Assembly: GCF_025717515.1 (NCBI RefSeq)
Contig: NZ_JAJIRN010000004.1
Span: forward strand, 310,001-374,000
Reading direction: 5' to 3'
Source: Roseateles oligotrophus
Lineage (GTDB): Bacteria; Pseudomonadota; Gammaproteobacteria; Burkholderiales; Burkholderiaceae_C
Length of the DNA stretch: 64,000 nucleotides
Shown here: one piece after another, positions 50,679 through 60,675 of the stretch
Numbering within the stretch: position 1 is the stretch's first letter
How the letters are laid out: each line of letters opens with the position of its first letter
The notes under the pieces: model-generated
What the model was told of the DNA's origin: nothing
Seen by the model: only the letters and a program-made list of their open reading frames with translations
The model's database searches: none
Made by a program: the position numbers and the translations under genes

Positions 50679-51575
50679 ATGGCGGCCAATCTGGACGGAC
50701 AGTTGGTCGTTGCCATTTCGTCCCGCGCGCTGTTTGATTTTGAAGCCGAGAACTTGCTGTTCGAGGCCGGCGATGACCGCGCTTATATGGCGCTGCAAGA
50801 AAGCCGGCTCGACCTGCCGGCCAAGCCGGGCGTCGCGTTTTCGCTGGTCAACAAGCTCTTGGCCTTCAACCAGCCGGCGCATCCGAGGGTCGAAATCGTC
50901 GTGCTATCGCGCAACGACCCCGTGTCGGGCATGCGGGTATTCCGCTCGGCGGCGCATTACGGCCTGGGCATTCAACGCGGCGTGTTCACGCGCGGCGAGT
51001 CGCCCTGGCGCTATTTGCGCCCCCTGAAGGCGCAGCTCTTCTTGTCCACCAACGAGACCGATGTGCGCTCGGCGCTGGCGGCCGGCGTGGCCGCAGCAAG
51101 AGTGTTGCCGCTGTCGGCGCGGGCCTCGGGCGAGCATCCGTTTGAAGTGCGCATCGCTTTTGACGGCGACGCCGTGCTGTTCTCCGACGAGGCCGAACAG
51201 GTATTCCAGCGCGACGGACTGAATGCGTTTCAAAGTCACGAGAGGACGCACGCCAACACACCCTTGGCGGCCGGACCGTTCAAGCCGGTGCTCGAAGCCT
51301 TGCAGCGTTTGCAACAAAACCCCAGCGGCCCGATGCGGGTGCGTACCGCGCTGGTGACGGCGCGCAGCGCACCAGCCCATGAGCGCGCCATTCGCACGCT
51401 GATGGACTGGCAGATCGAGGTCGATGAGGCGATGTTCCTGGGCGGCCTGGCCAAAGGCGAATTCCTGCGCGAATTCGAGCCGGACTTCTTCTTTGATGAC
51501 CAAGCCGGCCATGTCGCTAACGCCTCGCCGCATGTGCCGGCCGGCCATGTGGCCTCGGGCATCTCGAATCTTTAA
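50679..51575 (+). CDS. 5'-nucleotidase (NT5C1/PF06189 type)
   Basis: 298 residues, starting three bases after the gspF stop. The N-terminal LVVAISSRALFDFEAEN, the motif VVLSRNDPVSGMRVFRSA, the segment LKAQLFLSTNETDVRSAL and the phosphatase-like FDGDAVLFSDEAEQVF match the cytosolic 5'-nucleotidase family related to vertebrate NT5C1A, which dephosphorylates AMP and other nucleoside monophosphates. There is no signal peptide, so it acts in the cytoplasm. The tight spacing suggests co-translation with gspF, although no role in secretion is known. Confidence 0.85.
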   Translation: MAANLDGQLVVAISSRALFDFEAENLLFEAGDDRAYMALQESRLDLPAKPGVAFSLVNKLLAFNQPAHPRVEIVVLSRNDPVSGMRVFRSAAHYGLGIQRGVFTRGESPWRYLRPLKAQLFLSTNETDVRSALAAGVAAARVLPLSARASGEHPFEVRIAFDGDAVLFSDEAEQVFQRDGLNAFQSHERTHANTPLAAGPFKPVLEALQRLQQNPSGPMRVRTALVTARSAPAHERAIRTLMDWQIEVDEAMFLGGLAKGEFLREFEPDFFFDDQAGHVANASPHVPAGHVASGISNL

Positions 51576-51635
51576 ACCCGACCGGCACTGCTGAACAAAC
51601 CGCGCTGCCGGCGCTCTGACATTCCCACAAGGAAG

Positions 51636-54600
51636 ATGATGAAGAAGCTACGTCTACTGGCTGCGGCCTGTCTGGTCGCAATGCATGCCCCGCTGCTGGC
51701 GCAAGCCGAGGGCTTCTACCGCCAACCTGCGCTGCGCGGCAATCAGCTCTATTTTGTCGCCGAGGGCGATATCTGGCGCGCCCAGGCCCAAGGTGGCCAG
51801 GCCCAAAGGCTGACCACCCACCCCGGCGCCGAGAGCATGCCGGCGGTCTCGGCGGATGGCCAATGGCTGGCCTTTGTCGCCCAGTACGATGGCCCCGGTG
51901 ATGTCTATGTGATGCCGGCGCAGGGCGGCCTGCCCAAGCGCCTGAGCTGGGAAGGTTCGGCACAGCGCGTCTGGGGCTTCAGCTCGGCGGGCGAGGTGAT
52001 CTATAGCGGCCCGTCCCAGTCGGGCCAGCCGATCAGCCAGCTTTACGCCGTTGACCCGAAAACCCAGCAACGCCGCGCCTTGCCGGTCGGTCAGGCCAGC
52101 GATGGTGCGCTCAGCGCCGACGGCAAACGCCTCTACTTCACCCGCAACGGCCTGCGCGGTGACAACGCTCGCCAGTACCGTGGCGGCGCGATTGCCAGGC
52201 TCTGGTCGCTGGAGCTGAATGGCGCGGCCGAGGCCAAGCCCTTGATCGCCGAGGGCGCCAATGATTCGCGCCCAATGCCTTACCGCATTGCCGGACCCGA
52301 GCGCATTGCTTTCCTGTCCGACCGCGACGGCACGGTCAACCTCTGGTCGGTCAATGCCGAGGGTCAGGACTTGCGTCAACACAGCCGCTTCAAGGGCTGG
52401 GACATTCGCCACGCGTCAATTGACGGCACAAAAGTCAGCGTCGCCGTCGGCGCGGACATCTATCTTCTCGACTTCGAAGGCGCCACAGCCGGCCAAGGCG
52501 AGCGCCTAAAGCTGAGTTTGAGCGGTGACTTTGACCAACAGCGTGAACGCTGGATCAAGAAACCGCAAGACTTCTTGACCGATACCGCGATGGCCCCCAA
52601 TGGCGAGCGCGTGCTGCTGGCCAGCCGCGGCCGCCTGGCCACACAAGGCATCGGGGCCTTGCGCCGTGCCGAGCTGATGCAGCCGGCCGACGGCCGCTGC
52701 CGCAAGGGCGTATTCAGTGCCGACAGCACCCAAGTGTTCGCGCTCTGCGACTTCAGCGGCGAGCGCGAGATCTGGCGCTTGCCGGCCAATGGCCTCGCGG
52801 CTGCCGAGCAAATCACCTTTGGCGCCAAGGCCATGCGCACCCAGCTGCTGCCTTCGCCCGATGGCCGCTTTCTGGCGCATACGGACAAAGAAGGGCAACT
52901 TTTCCTGACCGACCTGAAGGCCAGTGGCGCCGCAGCCACCAGCCTGATCGGCCATGACAAGCTGTCCGCCGACATCAAAAATCTGACTTGGTCGCCCGAC
53001 AGCCAGGTACTGGCCTTCACGCAGCCGATGCGCGCCAACGGCCGCGACCAAGTGCGCCTCTACAAGCTGGCCGACGGCAAGACCCATACCGTCAGCAGTG
53101 ACCGTTACGAGAGCGAGGCCTTGGCCTTCACGCCGGATGGGCGCTGGCTCTACTTTGCCTCGCAGCGCAGCTTCGCGGTCACCGGCAACGGTGGCCCTTG
53201 GGGCGACCGGAATATGGGGCCCTTCTTCGACAAGCGCAGCAAGCTCTATGCCTTGGCGCTACAGCCGGGCCTGAGCTTTCCGTTTGCACCCAAGGATGAG
53301 CTCACGCCGGCCGAAGCGAAGGCAGACAGCAAACCGGACACAAAGACCGAGGCCAAACCGGCCACCAAGCCTGCCATCGTCTGGGCCGGCCTGGCCGAGC
53401 GCCTGTTCGAAGTACCGCTGCCGGCCGCTAACTACAGCGCCCTGCGCAGCGACGGCAAACGCCTGTGGTGGTTGGAGAGCGAGCTCGGCGCCGAGCGCAA
53501 GAGCAGCCTCAAGACGGTCAGCATCGACCGCCTGGGGGCCAGCCCCGAGACCGTCGCCACCGATGTGCGTGAGTTCGACCTCAGCGTCGATGGCAAGAAG
53601 CTGATGTTGGTTCGCGCGGCAATGTCCAATTCAGCGGGAGCGGCGCCGGAGATCTTGCTGGTCGAGGCGGCGCCCAAATTGCCCACCGAGACGGCCAAGT
53701 TCCAGGTCAAGTGGAGCGACTGGCAAATCGCCACCGACCCCAAGCTGGAATGGCAGCAAATGTTTGCCGACGGCTGGCGCATGCACCGCGACTACTTCTA
53801 CGACAAGGCCATGCACGGCGTTGATTGGCTAGCCATGCGGGCCAAGTACGAACCGCTGGTCGCCCGCGTGACCGACCGCCTTGAGTTGGCCGAGTTGATG
53901 GCACAGATGGTCGGCGAGTTGAGCGCCTTGCACAGCCAGGTCAATGCCGGCGATGTGCGGGCCGCCGCCGAGGAGCCCGGCCTGGCCGGCCTGGGCGCCC
54001 AACTCATGCGCGCGCCAAACGGCTGGCGCATCGATCAGATCTACCGCAGCGACCCCGAACTGCCGAGCGAAGCCTCGCCCTTGGCCGCGCCCGGCCTGAA
54101 CATTCAGCTCGGCGACGTGATCACCGCCATCAACGGCCGCAAGGCGCTGGACGCCGCCCACCCGTCCGAGTTACTGCGCGGTCAGGCCGGCAAGCAGGTC
54201 TTGCTGCAACTGCGCAGCGCCGATGGCAAGGACAAGCAGGCCGTCGTCACCCCGGTGGCGCAGCGGCGCGAACAGCAAATGCGCTTCGGCGATTGGCGCT
54301 ATGCGCGCGGCCGCGCCGTGGAGGCCGCATCAGAGGGTCGGATTGGCTATTTGCACCTGCGTGCGATGGGCCGTGACGATATTGCCGACTTCGCGCGCGA
54401 GTTCTACGCCCAGGCCGACCGCGAGGGGCTGATCATCGACGTACGCTTCAACGGCGGCGGCAATATCGACAGCTGGATTCTGGAAAAACTCTTACGCCGG
54501 GCCTGGGCTTATTGGCAGCGCCGCTCGCCCGATGGCGCACCGGCCAGCTCGAATATGCAGCACGCCTTCCGAGGCCATTTGGTGGTCCTGGCCAACGAGG

Positions 54601-54956
54601 AAACCTACTCGGACGGCGAGACCTTTGCCGAGGGCATCAAACGCTTGGGGCTGGCACCGGTGATAGGCAAGACCACCTCGGGCGCGGGTGTCTGGCTGTC
54701 GGATCAGAATCGCTTGATGGACAACGGCATCATCCGGGCCGCCGAAACCGGCCAGATGACGGCCGAAGGGCAGTTCATCATCGAGGGCGTCGGCGTCAAG
54801 CCGGACATCGAGGTCGACAACCCTCCGCGGGCCACCTTCCTCGGCGGCGATGCGCAACTGGACGCGGCGATCGCGCATTTGAAGCAGGCGATGGCAGCCA
54901 AACCGCGAGTCTTGCCAAAGCCGGGTGCTTATCCACGCCCCATCCAGTTGCCTTAG
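51636..54956 (+). CDS. Tricorn-type serine protease (S41 family) with signal peptide
   Basis: 1106 residues; ATG 51636 or 51639 (AAGGA fits the second better). A signal peptide ([20 protein letters not shown]) predicts export. Order: a WD40/PD40-like beta-propeller region (residues 25 to about 320, repeated SxDGxxLxF patterns), a second propeller (to about 690), interrupted by a Lys/Pro/Thr-rich linker (562-579), a tricorn C1 domain, a PDZ domain ([19 protein letters not shown]), and the S41 catalytic domain. Candidate catalytic residues: S992 in NEETYSDGE and H766 in SALHSQ, matching the tricorn S965/H746 arrangement. Tricorn proteases degrade peptides. Being next to the T2SS suggests a secreted or periplasmic enzyme. 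Confidence 0.88.
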   Translation: MMKKLRLLAAACLVAMHAPLLAQAEGFYRQPALRGNQLYFVAEGDIWRAQAQGGQAQRLTTHPGAESMPAVSADGQWLAFVAQYDGPGDVYVMPAQGGLPKRLSWEGSAQRVWGFSSAGEVIYSGPSQSGQPISQLYAVDPKTQQRRALPVGQASDGALSADGKRLYFTRNGLRGDNARQYRGGAIARLWSLELNGAAEAKPLIAEGANDSRPMPYRIAGPERIAFLSDRDGTVNLWSVNAEGQDLRQHSRFKGWDIRHASIDGTKVSVAVGADIYLLDFEGATAGQGERLKLSLSGDFDQQRERWIKKPQDFLTDTAMAPNGERVLLASRGRLATQGIGALRRAELMQPADGRCRKGVFSADSTQVFALCDFSGEREIWRLPANGLAAAEQITFGAKAMRTQLLPSPDGRFLAHTDKEGQLFLTDLKASGAAATSLIGHDKLSADIKNLTWSPDSQVLAFTQPMRANGRDQVRLYKLADGKTHTVSSDRYESEALAFTPDGRWLYFASQRSFAVTGNGGPWGDRNMGPFFDKRSKLYALALQPGLSFPFAPKDELTPAEAKADSKPDTKTEAKPATKPAIVWAGLAERLFEVPLPAANYSALRSDGKRLWWLESELGAERKSSLKTVSIDRLGASPETVATDVREFDLSVDGKKLMLVRAAMSNSAGAAPEILLVEAAPKLPTETAKFQVKWSDWQIATDPKLEWQQMFADGWRMHRDYFYDKAMHGVDWLAMRAKYEPLVARVTDRLELAELMAQMVGELSALHSQVNAGDVRAAAEEPGLAGLGAQLMRAPNGWRIDQIYRSDPELPSEASPLAAPGLNIQLGDVITAINGRKALDAAHPSELLRGQAGKQVLLQLRSADGKDKQAVVTPVAQRREQQMRFGDWRYARGRAVEAASEGRIGYLHLRAMGRDDIADFAREFYAQADREGLIIDVRFNGGGNIDSWILEKLLRRAWAYWQRRSPDGAPASSNMQHAFRGHLVVLANEETYSDGETFAEGIKRLGLAPVIGKTTSGAGVWLSDQNRLMDNGIIRAAETGQMTAEGQFIIEGVGVKPDIEVDNPPRATFLGGDAQLDAAIAHLKQAMAAKPRVLPKPGAYPRPIQLP

Positions 54957-56194
54957 CTGAGTTCGACCCGGGCAAACTTGCGTTTGCCCACTTGCGCGAC
55001 AAAGCTGCCGGCTTGTAACTTCAAGGCCTTGTCGCTGATGGTGACGCCGTCGATCTTGACGCCGCCCTGCTCGATCATGCGGGTGGCCTCGCCGCCCGAG
55101 GCGACCAGGCCGGCTGCTTTGAGCATCGCGCCGACGCCCAGCGGCGCGCCGCTCAAGGCGACTTCGGGGATGTCATCCGGAATGCCGCCGCGCGCGCGAT
55201 TATTGAAGTCGGCCTCGGCCGCCTCGGCCGCCTCGGCGCTGTGGAAGCGCGCGGTGATCTCCTTGGCCAGCAAGACCTTGGCTTCCTTGGGGTTGCGCCC
55301 CGCCTCGACCTCGACCTTGAGCGCGGCAATCTCGGCCTCGCTCCTGAAGCTCAGCAGCGCAAACCATTTCCACATCAGCACATCGCTGATCGACAAGACC
55401 TTGGCGAACATGCTGTTCGCCGGCTCGCTGATGCCGATGTAGTTGTTCTTGGACTTGGACATCTTCTCGATGCCGTCCAGGCCTTCGAGCAGCGGCATGG
55501 TCAGGATGCACTGCGGCTCCTGGCCGAACTCTTGCTGCAGATGCCTGCCCATCAAGAGATTGAACTTCTGATCGGTGCCGCCCAACTCGATATCACTCTT
55601 CAAGGCCACCGAGTCATAACCCTGCATCAGCGGGTACAAAAACTCATGTACAGAGATCGGCGTCTGCGCGGCGAAGCGCTTGGTGAAGTCATCGCGCTCC
55701 ATCATCCGCGCGACCGTGTATTTGGCCGCCAGTTGAATCATGCCGCGCGCGCCCAGCGGGTCGCTCCACTCCGAGTTGTAGCGGATCTCGGTCTTGGCCG
55801 GGTCCAGCACCAAGCTGGCCTGCGCGTAATAGGTCTCGGCATTGGCCTTGATCTGCTCCTGCGTCAGCGGCGGGCGCGTCGCGTTGCGCCCCGACGGGTC
55901 GCCGATCATCGAGGTGAAGTCACCAATCAGGAAGATGACCTGATGACCCAAGTCCTGCAACTGGCGCAGCTTGTTGAGCACGACGGTGTGGCCGAGGTGG
56001 ATGTCGGGCGCGGTCGGGTCCAGGCCCAGCTTGATGCGCAGCGGCACGCCGGTCGCTTCGGACTTGGCCAGCTTCTGCAGCCAATCGGCCTCCGGCAAGA
56101 GCTCATCACAGGCGCGCTTGCTTACGGCGAAGGCCTCACGCACGCGGTCGGTGACGGGGAAAACAGGCGCGACGGGAGTTCGAATTTCGGACAT
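54953..56194 (-). CDS. tyrS: Tyrosine-tRNA ligase
   Basis: 413 residues from the ATG at 56194. Class I synthetase: HIGH-type motif H66-L-G-H69 ([10 protein letters not shown]), KMSKS at residues 244-248, tyrosine-pocket segments [13 protein letters not shown], and an S4 RNA-binding domain at the C-terminus ([17 protein letters not shown]). The HLGH variant is that of the TyrZ-like branch (TyrRS type 2). The stop overlaps the convergent protease stop by two bases (TTAG). Confidence 0.96.
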   Translation of the reverse strand: MSEIRTPVAPVFPVTDRVREAFAVSKRACDELLPEADWLQKLAKSEATGVPLRIKLGLDPTAPDIHLGHTVVLNKLRQLQDLGHQVIFLIGDFTSMIGDPSGRNATRPPLTQEQIKANAETYYAQASLVLDPAKTEIRYNSEWSDPLGARGMIQLAAKYTVARMMERDDFTKRFAAQTPISVHEFLYPLMQGYDSVALKSDIELGGTDQKFNLLMGRHLQQEFGQEPQCILTMPLLEGLDGIEKMSKSKNNYIGISEPANSMFAKVLSISDVLMWKWFALLSFRSEAEIAALKVEVEAGRNPKEAKVLLAKEITARFHSAEAAEAAEADFNNRARGGIPDDIPEVALSGAPLGVGAMLKAAGLVASGGEATRMIEQGGVKIDGVTISDKALKLQAGSFVAQVGKRKFARVELS

Positions 56195-56245
56195 GGCAGC
56201 AGTCTGGCCTCGGCTAAAGCCTTGATGTATGGGGTTTTCTAGGAT

Positions 56246-56272
56246 TTGACGCACCGATCGACTCGGTATACT
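56246..56272 (+). promoter_or_regulatory. Sigma70-type promoter of the M23 peptidase gene
   Basis: TTGACG (56246-56251) and TATACT (56267-56272) with a 15-base spacer (16 if TTTGAC is the -35). A start near 56279 gives a leader of about 143 bases with two hairpins. Confidence 0.5.
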
Positions 56273-56291
56273 CGCGCCTAGTTTTTAGCAA

Positions 56292-56361
56292 ACACCCCCA
56301 AAAGCAGGGGTGTCGCGACAAAGATATTAATTCTAGTGGACGCGACTCGAGCAGAGTCGCG
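56292..56361 (+). promoter_or_regulatory. Two hairpins in the leader of the M23 peptidase gene
   Basis: ACACCCC/GGGGTGT (56292-56313) and CGCGACTC/GAGTCGCG with loop GAGCA (56341-56361), the latter followed by CCGCTTTT, which is terminator-like but with a weak T run. Possible attenuation or mRNA stability element. Confidence 0.35.
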
Positions 56362-56421
56362 CCGCTTTTGTCAGGCGCAGGCCTAAACGGCTTCGCCCTG
56401 AGCAACGAGGGATTCGACAAC

Positions 56422-57804
56422 GTGACCGACCGGATGATTGAAGTGAAAGTGGCTCTGGCGCGAGCCGAAGCCTTTGCCGCCAAGCATCCGCGTGCGCTGA
56501 CCGGCACCGTGGTGGGTCTGTTGACCGGCTTTGCCATCACCGCCTTTGGTATCGCACCACTCGCGCCCGATGCGCGCGATCTGCCCCAGCGCATGCTGGC
56601 CGAGACGGTGCAAACCAACGATCTGGAAGCGCAGTTGACGGCCTTGGCCGAACACCAGATTGGCCTCAGCCGCAGTGAGTTGACCCGCAGCAGCGACACC
56701 GTCGAAAGCCTGTTCAAACGCCTCGGCGCGTTTGACCCGGTGGCCGCTCAATTCCTGCGCAACGACCCGCTCGCTCGCCGCACATTGCAAGGCCGCGCCG
56801 GTAAATCGGTGCAGTTGACCGCCGATGCCTCGGGCGTTGTGCAGGCGATGGTGGTGCGCTTTCCGGCCGAAAAATCCGAACAGCAGGCGACGCATTTCAG
56901 CCGCTTGAGCATCACGCGCGAAGGCAAGGCCTTTGTTTCCAAGCTCGAAACCGCGCCGCTGCAGGCGCAGATCCGCTTGGGCAGCGGAACCATCCAAAGC
57001 TCCTTGTTTGCCGCCACCGACGAAGCACGCATCCCGGATGCCATCGCCTCGCAGATGGCCGACATGTTCTCCGGCGAAATCGACTTTCACCGCGAACTGC
57101 GCAAGGGCGACCGTTTTTCCGTCGTCTACGAAAGCCTCACCGCCGATGGCGAGAGCATCAACTGGGACAGCGCGGCCGGCCGCGTGATTGCCGGCGAGTT
57201 CGTCAACAACGGCCGCAGCCATTCGGCCGTCTGGTTCAAGGACAGCGTCACCGGCAAGGGCAATTTCTACGCCTTCGACGGCCAAAGCAAGCGCCGCGCG
57301 TTTTTGGCCAGCCCGATGGAGTTCTCGCGCATCACCTCGGGTTTTGCGATGCGCTTCCACCCTATTCTGCAAAGCTGGCGCCAGCACCTTGGCGTTGACT
57401 ACGGCGCACCGACCGGCACGCCGGTTCGCACCGTCGGCGATGGCGCGGTTGAATTCGCCGGTTGGCAAAATGGCTTCGGCAATGTTGTCCATGTGCGCCA
57501 CAACGGCGATCGCACGACGGTCTATGCCCACCTGAGCCGCATCGACGTCAAAAAGGGCCAACGTATCGAACAGGGCCAAAAGATTGGTGCCGTGGGCGCC
57601 ACCGGCTGGGCGACCGGCCCGCATCTGCACTTCGAGTTTCGCGTCAAGGGCAGCCATCAAGATCCGCGCGTGATTGCGCGTGCGTCCGAAGCTGTGACCC
57701 TGCCCAATTACGCTCGCAATCAGTTCCGTCAAACCGTCGCCAGCGTGCAGTCGCAGCTGAGTGTCGCGCAATCGATGGACGGCGGCGTCAGCGGCGCCGA
57801 CTGA
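56422..57804 (+). CDS. M23-family peptidoglycan endopeptidase (LytM type), membrane-anchored
   Basis: 460 residues from a GTG at 56422 (GAGGG nine bases upstream); ATG 56434 is possible. An N-terminal membrane helix (about residues 28-47, ALTGTVVGLLTGFAITAFG) anchors it. After an OapA/LysM-like intermediate region comes the M23 domain with zinc ligands H322 and D326 (QHLGVDYGAP) and H401-x-H403 (GPHLHFEFR). These enzymes cut peptide cross-links of peptidoglycan; MepM and related proteins are the nearest class. The active-site residues are intact. anmK follows 26 bases later, so the two may be one cell-wall turnover unit. Confidence 0.93.
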   Translation: MTDRMIEVKVALARAEAFAAKHPRALTGTVVGLLTGFAITAFGIAPLAPDARDLPQRMLAETVQTNDLEAQLTALAEHQIGLSRSELTRSSDTVESLFKRLGAFDPVAAQFLRNDPLARRTLQGRAGKSVQLTADASGVVQAMVVRFPAEKSEQQATHFSRLSITREGKAFVSKLETAPLQAQIRLGSGTIQSSLFAATDEARIPDAIASQMADMFSGEIDFHRELRKGDRFSVVYESLTADGESINWDSAAGRVIAGEFVNNGRSHSAVWFKDSVTGKGNFYAFDGQSKRRAFLASPMEFSRITSGFAMRFHPILQSWRQHLGVDYGAPTGTPVRTVGDGAVEFAGWQNGFGNVVHVRHNGDRTTVYAHLSRIDVKKGQRIEQGQKIGAVGATGWATGPHLHFEFRVKGSHQDPRVIARASEAVTLPNYARNQFRQTVASVQSQLSVAQSMDGGVSGAD

Positions 57805-57830
57805 AACCCTCGACCGCCTTCTCGCCGCAG

Positions 57831-58943
57831 ATGGGCAGCGAGCTCTTCATTGGCCTGATGTCCGGCACCTCGCTGGACGGGGTTGACGCGCTGCTGGCGC
57901 GCTTTCCCGCAGGCGACACAGGCATGCATGTGCTTGGCCACCTGCACCGCCCTTTTTGCCCGTCCTTGCGCGAGGAATTGCTGGCACTCAACAGCCCCGG
58001 CGACAACGAATTGCACCGGGCCGCCCTGGCCGGCAACGCAGTCGCGAGAGACTATGCGGATCTGGTTTCCCAGCTGCTGGAGCTTTGCGGCGTCAAAGCG
58101 GGCGAAGTGGCCGCACTCGGTGCCCATGGGCAAACCGTCAGACACCGCCCCGGCGAATTCGATGGCTGCGGCTACAGCATTCAACTCTTGAACGGCGCCC
58201 TGCTGGCCGAACAGAGCGGCATTGCCGTGGTGTGCGATCTGCGCAGCCGCGATGTGGCGGCGGGCGGCCAAGGCGCGCCGTTGGTGCCGGCTTTTCACCG
58301 TGCCCAATTCGCTCAACCCGGCCGCGACATTGCCGTCGTCAATATCGGCGGCATCAGCAATATCAGCCTGCTCAGCGGCGCCGGCGGCACGCTGGGCTTT
58401 GACTGCGGGCCCGGCAACTGCCTGATGGACGCTTGGGCCAAGCAGCATCTGGGCCATGAATTTGACGCCGGCGGCGCCTGGGCCGCCGAGGGTCAGGTCT
58501 TGCCAGGCTTGCTGGAGCAAATGCTCGGCGAGCCCTTCTTCGGCCTGACCCCACCGCGCAGCACCGGCCGCGACCTGTTCAACCGCGCCTGGCTGGACCG
58601 GTGCCTCGATGCGGGTATGCAGGCCGTCGATGTACAGGCCAGCTTGCTGGAGCTGAGCGTACAAGCGATTGTCCAGAGCCTCGGCCACCATGACCCACAG
58701 ACGCGCGAGTTGCTGGTCTGCGGCGGCGGCGCCTTGAATACCCAGTTGATGCGCCGCCTGCAAGCATGCTTGCCCGGCATTCAGGTGATGCCGACCGATG
58801 CGCGTGGGCTGCCCGTGATGCAAGTGGAGGCCGCGGCATTCGCCTGGCTGGCGATGCGCCATCTGCGCCGGCTACCCGGCAATCTGGCTGGCGCCACCGG
58901 GGCTCTCGGTCCCAGGCTGCTGGGCGCACTCTATCCGGCCTAA
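57831..58943 (+). CDS. anmK: Anhydro-N-acetylmuramic acid kinase
   Basis: 370 residues from the ATG at 57831. It phosphorylates and opens anhydro-MurNAc during cell-wall recycling. Seen: GLMSGTSLDGVD at the N-terminus (ATP-phosphate loop), GAHGQTVRHRP, NIGGISNIS, FDCGPGNCLMD and VCGGGALNTQLM, the standard motif order of AnmK in the sugar-kinase fold. Length matches the family. Confidence 0.97.
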   Translation: MGSELFIGLMSGTSLDGVDALLARFPAGDTGMHVLGHLHRPFCPSLREELLALNSPGDNELHRAALAGNAVARDYADLVSQLLELCGVKAGEVAALGAHGQTVRHRPGEFDGCGYSIQLLNGALLAEQSGIAVVCDLRSRDVAAGGQGAPLVPAFHRAQFAQPGRDIAVVNIGGISNISLLSGAGGTLGFDCGPGNCLMDAWAKQHLGHEFDAGGAWAAEGQVLPGLLEQMLGEPFFGLTPPRSTGRDLFNRAWLDRCLDAGMQAVDVQASLLELSVQAIVQSLGHHDPQTRELLVCGGGALNTQLMRRLQACLPGIQVMPTDARGLPVMQVEAAAFAWLAMRHLRRLPGNLAGATGALGPRLLGALYPA

Positions 58944-58947
58944 AAGC

Positions 58948-58977
58948 AAAAAAGCCACCAGAACCTAGCGGCTTTTC
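58948..58977. terminator. Bidirectional terminator between anmK and erpA
   Basis: AAAAGCC pairs with GGCTTTT around a 13-base loop, A run before and T-rich after. The stem is only seven pairs, but it sits exactly between the convergent genes. Confidence 0.6.
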
Positions 58978-58992
58978 TTGGGAGGCTAAAAA

Positions 58993-59367
58993 TCAGGCCG
59001 AGAAGCTCGAGCCGCAACCGCAGGTCGTAGTGGCGTTCGGATTCTTGATCACGAACTGCGCACCCTGCAGGTCTTCCTTGTAATCGATCTCGGCACCGGC
59101 CAAGTATTGCAAGCTCATTGCATCGATCAGCAGGGTCACGCCGTTCTTGTGCATCTGCGTGTCATCTTCGTTGACGGCTTCGTCAAAGGTGAAGCCGTAC
59201 TGAAAGCCCGAGCAACCGCCGCCTTGCACGAACACGCGCAGCTTCAACTCGGGGTTGCCCTCTTCGGCCACCAGGTCGGCAACCTTTTCGGCCGCACTGT
59301 CGGTGAAGATCAAGGGCACGGGCATTTCATCGGCATCGGCCGCTGGAGATTCAAGAACTGCGTTCAT
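58993..59367 (-). CDS. erpA: ErpA, A-type iron-sulfur carrier
   Basis: 124 residues from the ATG at 59367. The three cluster cysteines are C52 ([10 protein letters not shown]), C116 and C118 (CGCGSSF). It delivers Fe-S clusters to apoproteins; in E. coli it is essential for isoprenoid enzymes. The short N-terminal extension before [13 protein letters not shown] is normal for Burkholderiales ErpA. Single gene, convergent to anmK. Confidence 0.95.
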   Translation of the reverse strand: MNAVLESPAADADEMPVPLIFTDSAAEKVADLVAEEGNPELKLRVFVQGGGCSGFQYGFTFDEAVNEDDTQMHKNGVTLLIDAMSLQYLAGAEIDYKEDLQGAQFVIKNPNATTTCGCGSSFSA

Positions 59368-59510
59368 AGGGATTCCTGATGTAATTGCACTGCAGCCGCC
59401 ATTGTCCACGCAAATACCGGACAAGTTTCAGGCTTATAACTCAATGATCCCACGCAAGATGAGACCGTGCTGGAACAGGGTTATTAGGAGACGGGACGAA
59501 AGGTCCAACT

Positions 59511-59543
59511 CAAAAAAACAAAGCCGCTCGAAAGCGGCTTTGT
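59511..59543 (-). terminator. Terminator of the rplM-rpsI operon
   Basis: ACAAAGCCGCT and AGCGGCTTTGT form an 11-pair stem around CGAA (59518-59543); on the minus strand it is followed by a T7 run. 49 bases after rpsI. Confidence 0.92.
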
Positions 59544-59592
59544 TGTGAATTCGCTGCCACTGAACAAAGCCCAGGGCAGCAAACCAGCGAGA

Positions 59593-59985
59593 TCAGCGCT
59601 TGCTGAACTGCTTCCTGCGACGAGCACCGTGCAGACCGACCTTCTTACGCTCGACTTCACGCGCATCACGCGTGACGAAGCCGGCGCGGCTCAGTTCGGG
59701 CTTCAGGGTTGCGTCATAGTCGATCAGCGCGCGGGTGATGCCATGGCGCAAAGCACCAGCTTGGCCCGACTCGCCACCACCATGAACGTTCACCTTGATG
59801 TCAAACGTCTCGCCATGGTTCGTCAGCAGCAAAGGCTGCTTGGCGATCATGATCGATGTTTGACGACCAAAATAGTCAGCAATGGCTTTGCCATTGACAA
59901 CGATCTGGCCAGTGCCCTTCTTGATGAAGACACGTGCGACCGACGACTTGCGGCGGCCTGTACCGTAGTTCCAGTTTCCGATCAT
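59593..59985 (-). CDS. rpsI: Ribosomal protein S9 (uS9)
   Basis: 130 residues, equal to the E. coli protein. Starts at the second of two adjacent ATG codons (59985), which fits the AAGGA ribosome site better than 59988. [14 protein letters not shown], the Gly-rich loop [15 protein letters not shown] and the C-terminal [11 protein letters not shown], which reaches the tRNA in the P site, are all present. Nine bases after rplM. Confidence 0.98.
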   Translation of the reverse strand: MIGNWNYGTGRRKSSVARVFIKKGTGQIVVNGKAIADYFGRQTSIMIAKQPLLLTNHGETFDIKVNVHGGGESGQAGALRHGITRALIDYDATLKPELSRAGFVTRDAREVERKKVGLHGARRRKQFSKR

Positions 59986-59994
59986 CATCGTTCC

Positions 59995-60423
59995 TTAGAT
60001 TTCCAGAGCCTTGGGCTGCTGAGCGGCATGCGGATGCGTGTCACCTGCGTAGACCTTCAGCTTCTTCACCATGGCATAGCCCAAAGGACCCTTGGGCAGC
60101 ATGCCCTTGACAGCCTTCTCCAGCGCGCGGCCTGGATGCTTGGCTTGCATGTCCTTGAACTTCGTGGCGTGGATGCCGCCTGGGAAGCCCGAGTGGCGGT
60201 AATACACCTTGTCGTTGGCCTTGTTGCCAGTGACACGCAGTTTTTCTGCGTTGATGATGACGATGAAATCGCCGGTATCTACGTGAGGCGTATAAATGGC
60301 TTTATGCTTGCCGCGCAAACGGAGTGCCACTTCGCTGGCAACACGTCCGAGCACCTTATCGGTGGCGTCAATCACAAACCACTCGTGCGTCACTTCTGCC
60401 GGTTTGGCGCTGAAGGTCTTCAT
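59995..60423 (-). CDS. rplM: Ribosomal protein L13 (uL13)
   Basis: 142 residues, equal to the E. coli protein. MKTFSAKP start, [34 protein letters not shown], the conserved [19 protein letters not shown] and the motif GMLPKGPLG. First gene of the rplM-rpsI operon; in E. coli L13 represses its own operon through the mRNA leader. Confidence 0.98.
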   Translation of the reverse strand: MKTFSAKPAEVTHEWFVIDATDKVLGRVASEVALRLRGKHKAIYTPHVDTGDFIVIINAEKLRVTGNKANDKVYYRHSGFPGGIHATKFKDMQAKHPGRALEKAVKGMLPKGPLGYAMVKKLKVYAGDTHPHAAQQPKALEI

Positions 60424-60454
60424 GAGTTACTTTCGAATGCTGAAATCCAAAACG

Positions 60455-60480
60455 GAATCCAGCGGTCGGATGGCTGATTC
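60455..60480 (-). promoter_or_regulatory. Hairpin in the rplM leader
   Basis: GAATCCAGC pairs with GCTGATTC (one bulge), 32 bases before the rplM start. A leader of about 240 bases is predicted from the upstream -10, so an autoregulatory L13 leader is plausible. Family structure was not checked. Confidence 0.35.
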
Positions 60481-60669
60481 AAATTTTTGCGTCCGCTTAC
60501 CTTCGACTACCGGTTTATCACCAGCAGATGAATCGACACCGCTCGGTGTTGCTTATTGGGAAGCAAGCCTTCGCTGCGGCATAAATCCGCATCAAAAACA
60601 CCTGTTCTCGCAACCTCTCACGCCAGACGCAAAACGTCTTCCCCGCAGCCAAATACGGAAAAGCCGATC

Positions 60670-60675
60670 ATTCTA
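60670..60675 (-). promoter_or_regulatory. Extended -10 element of rplM
   Basis: On the minus strand TGCTAGAAT reads as an extended -10 (TGnTAGAAT). No good -35 box. An inverted repeat GCAAAGA/TCTTTGC (60687-60707) lies just upstream. Confidence 0.45.

Noticed and set aside
52506-53087. Minus-strand frame opposite the tricorn-type protease
   Set aside because: Shadow frame; no recognisable domain and the plus-strand propeller reads through.
56383-57771. Minus-strand frame of 462 codons opposite the M23 peptidase
   Set aside because: Antisense shadow with His/Gly/Arg-rich sequence; the plus-strand gene has intact catalytic residues.
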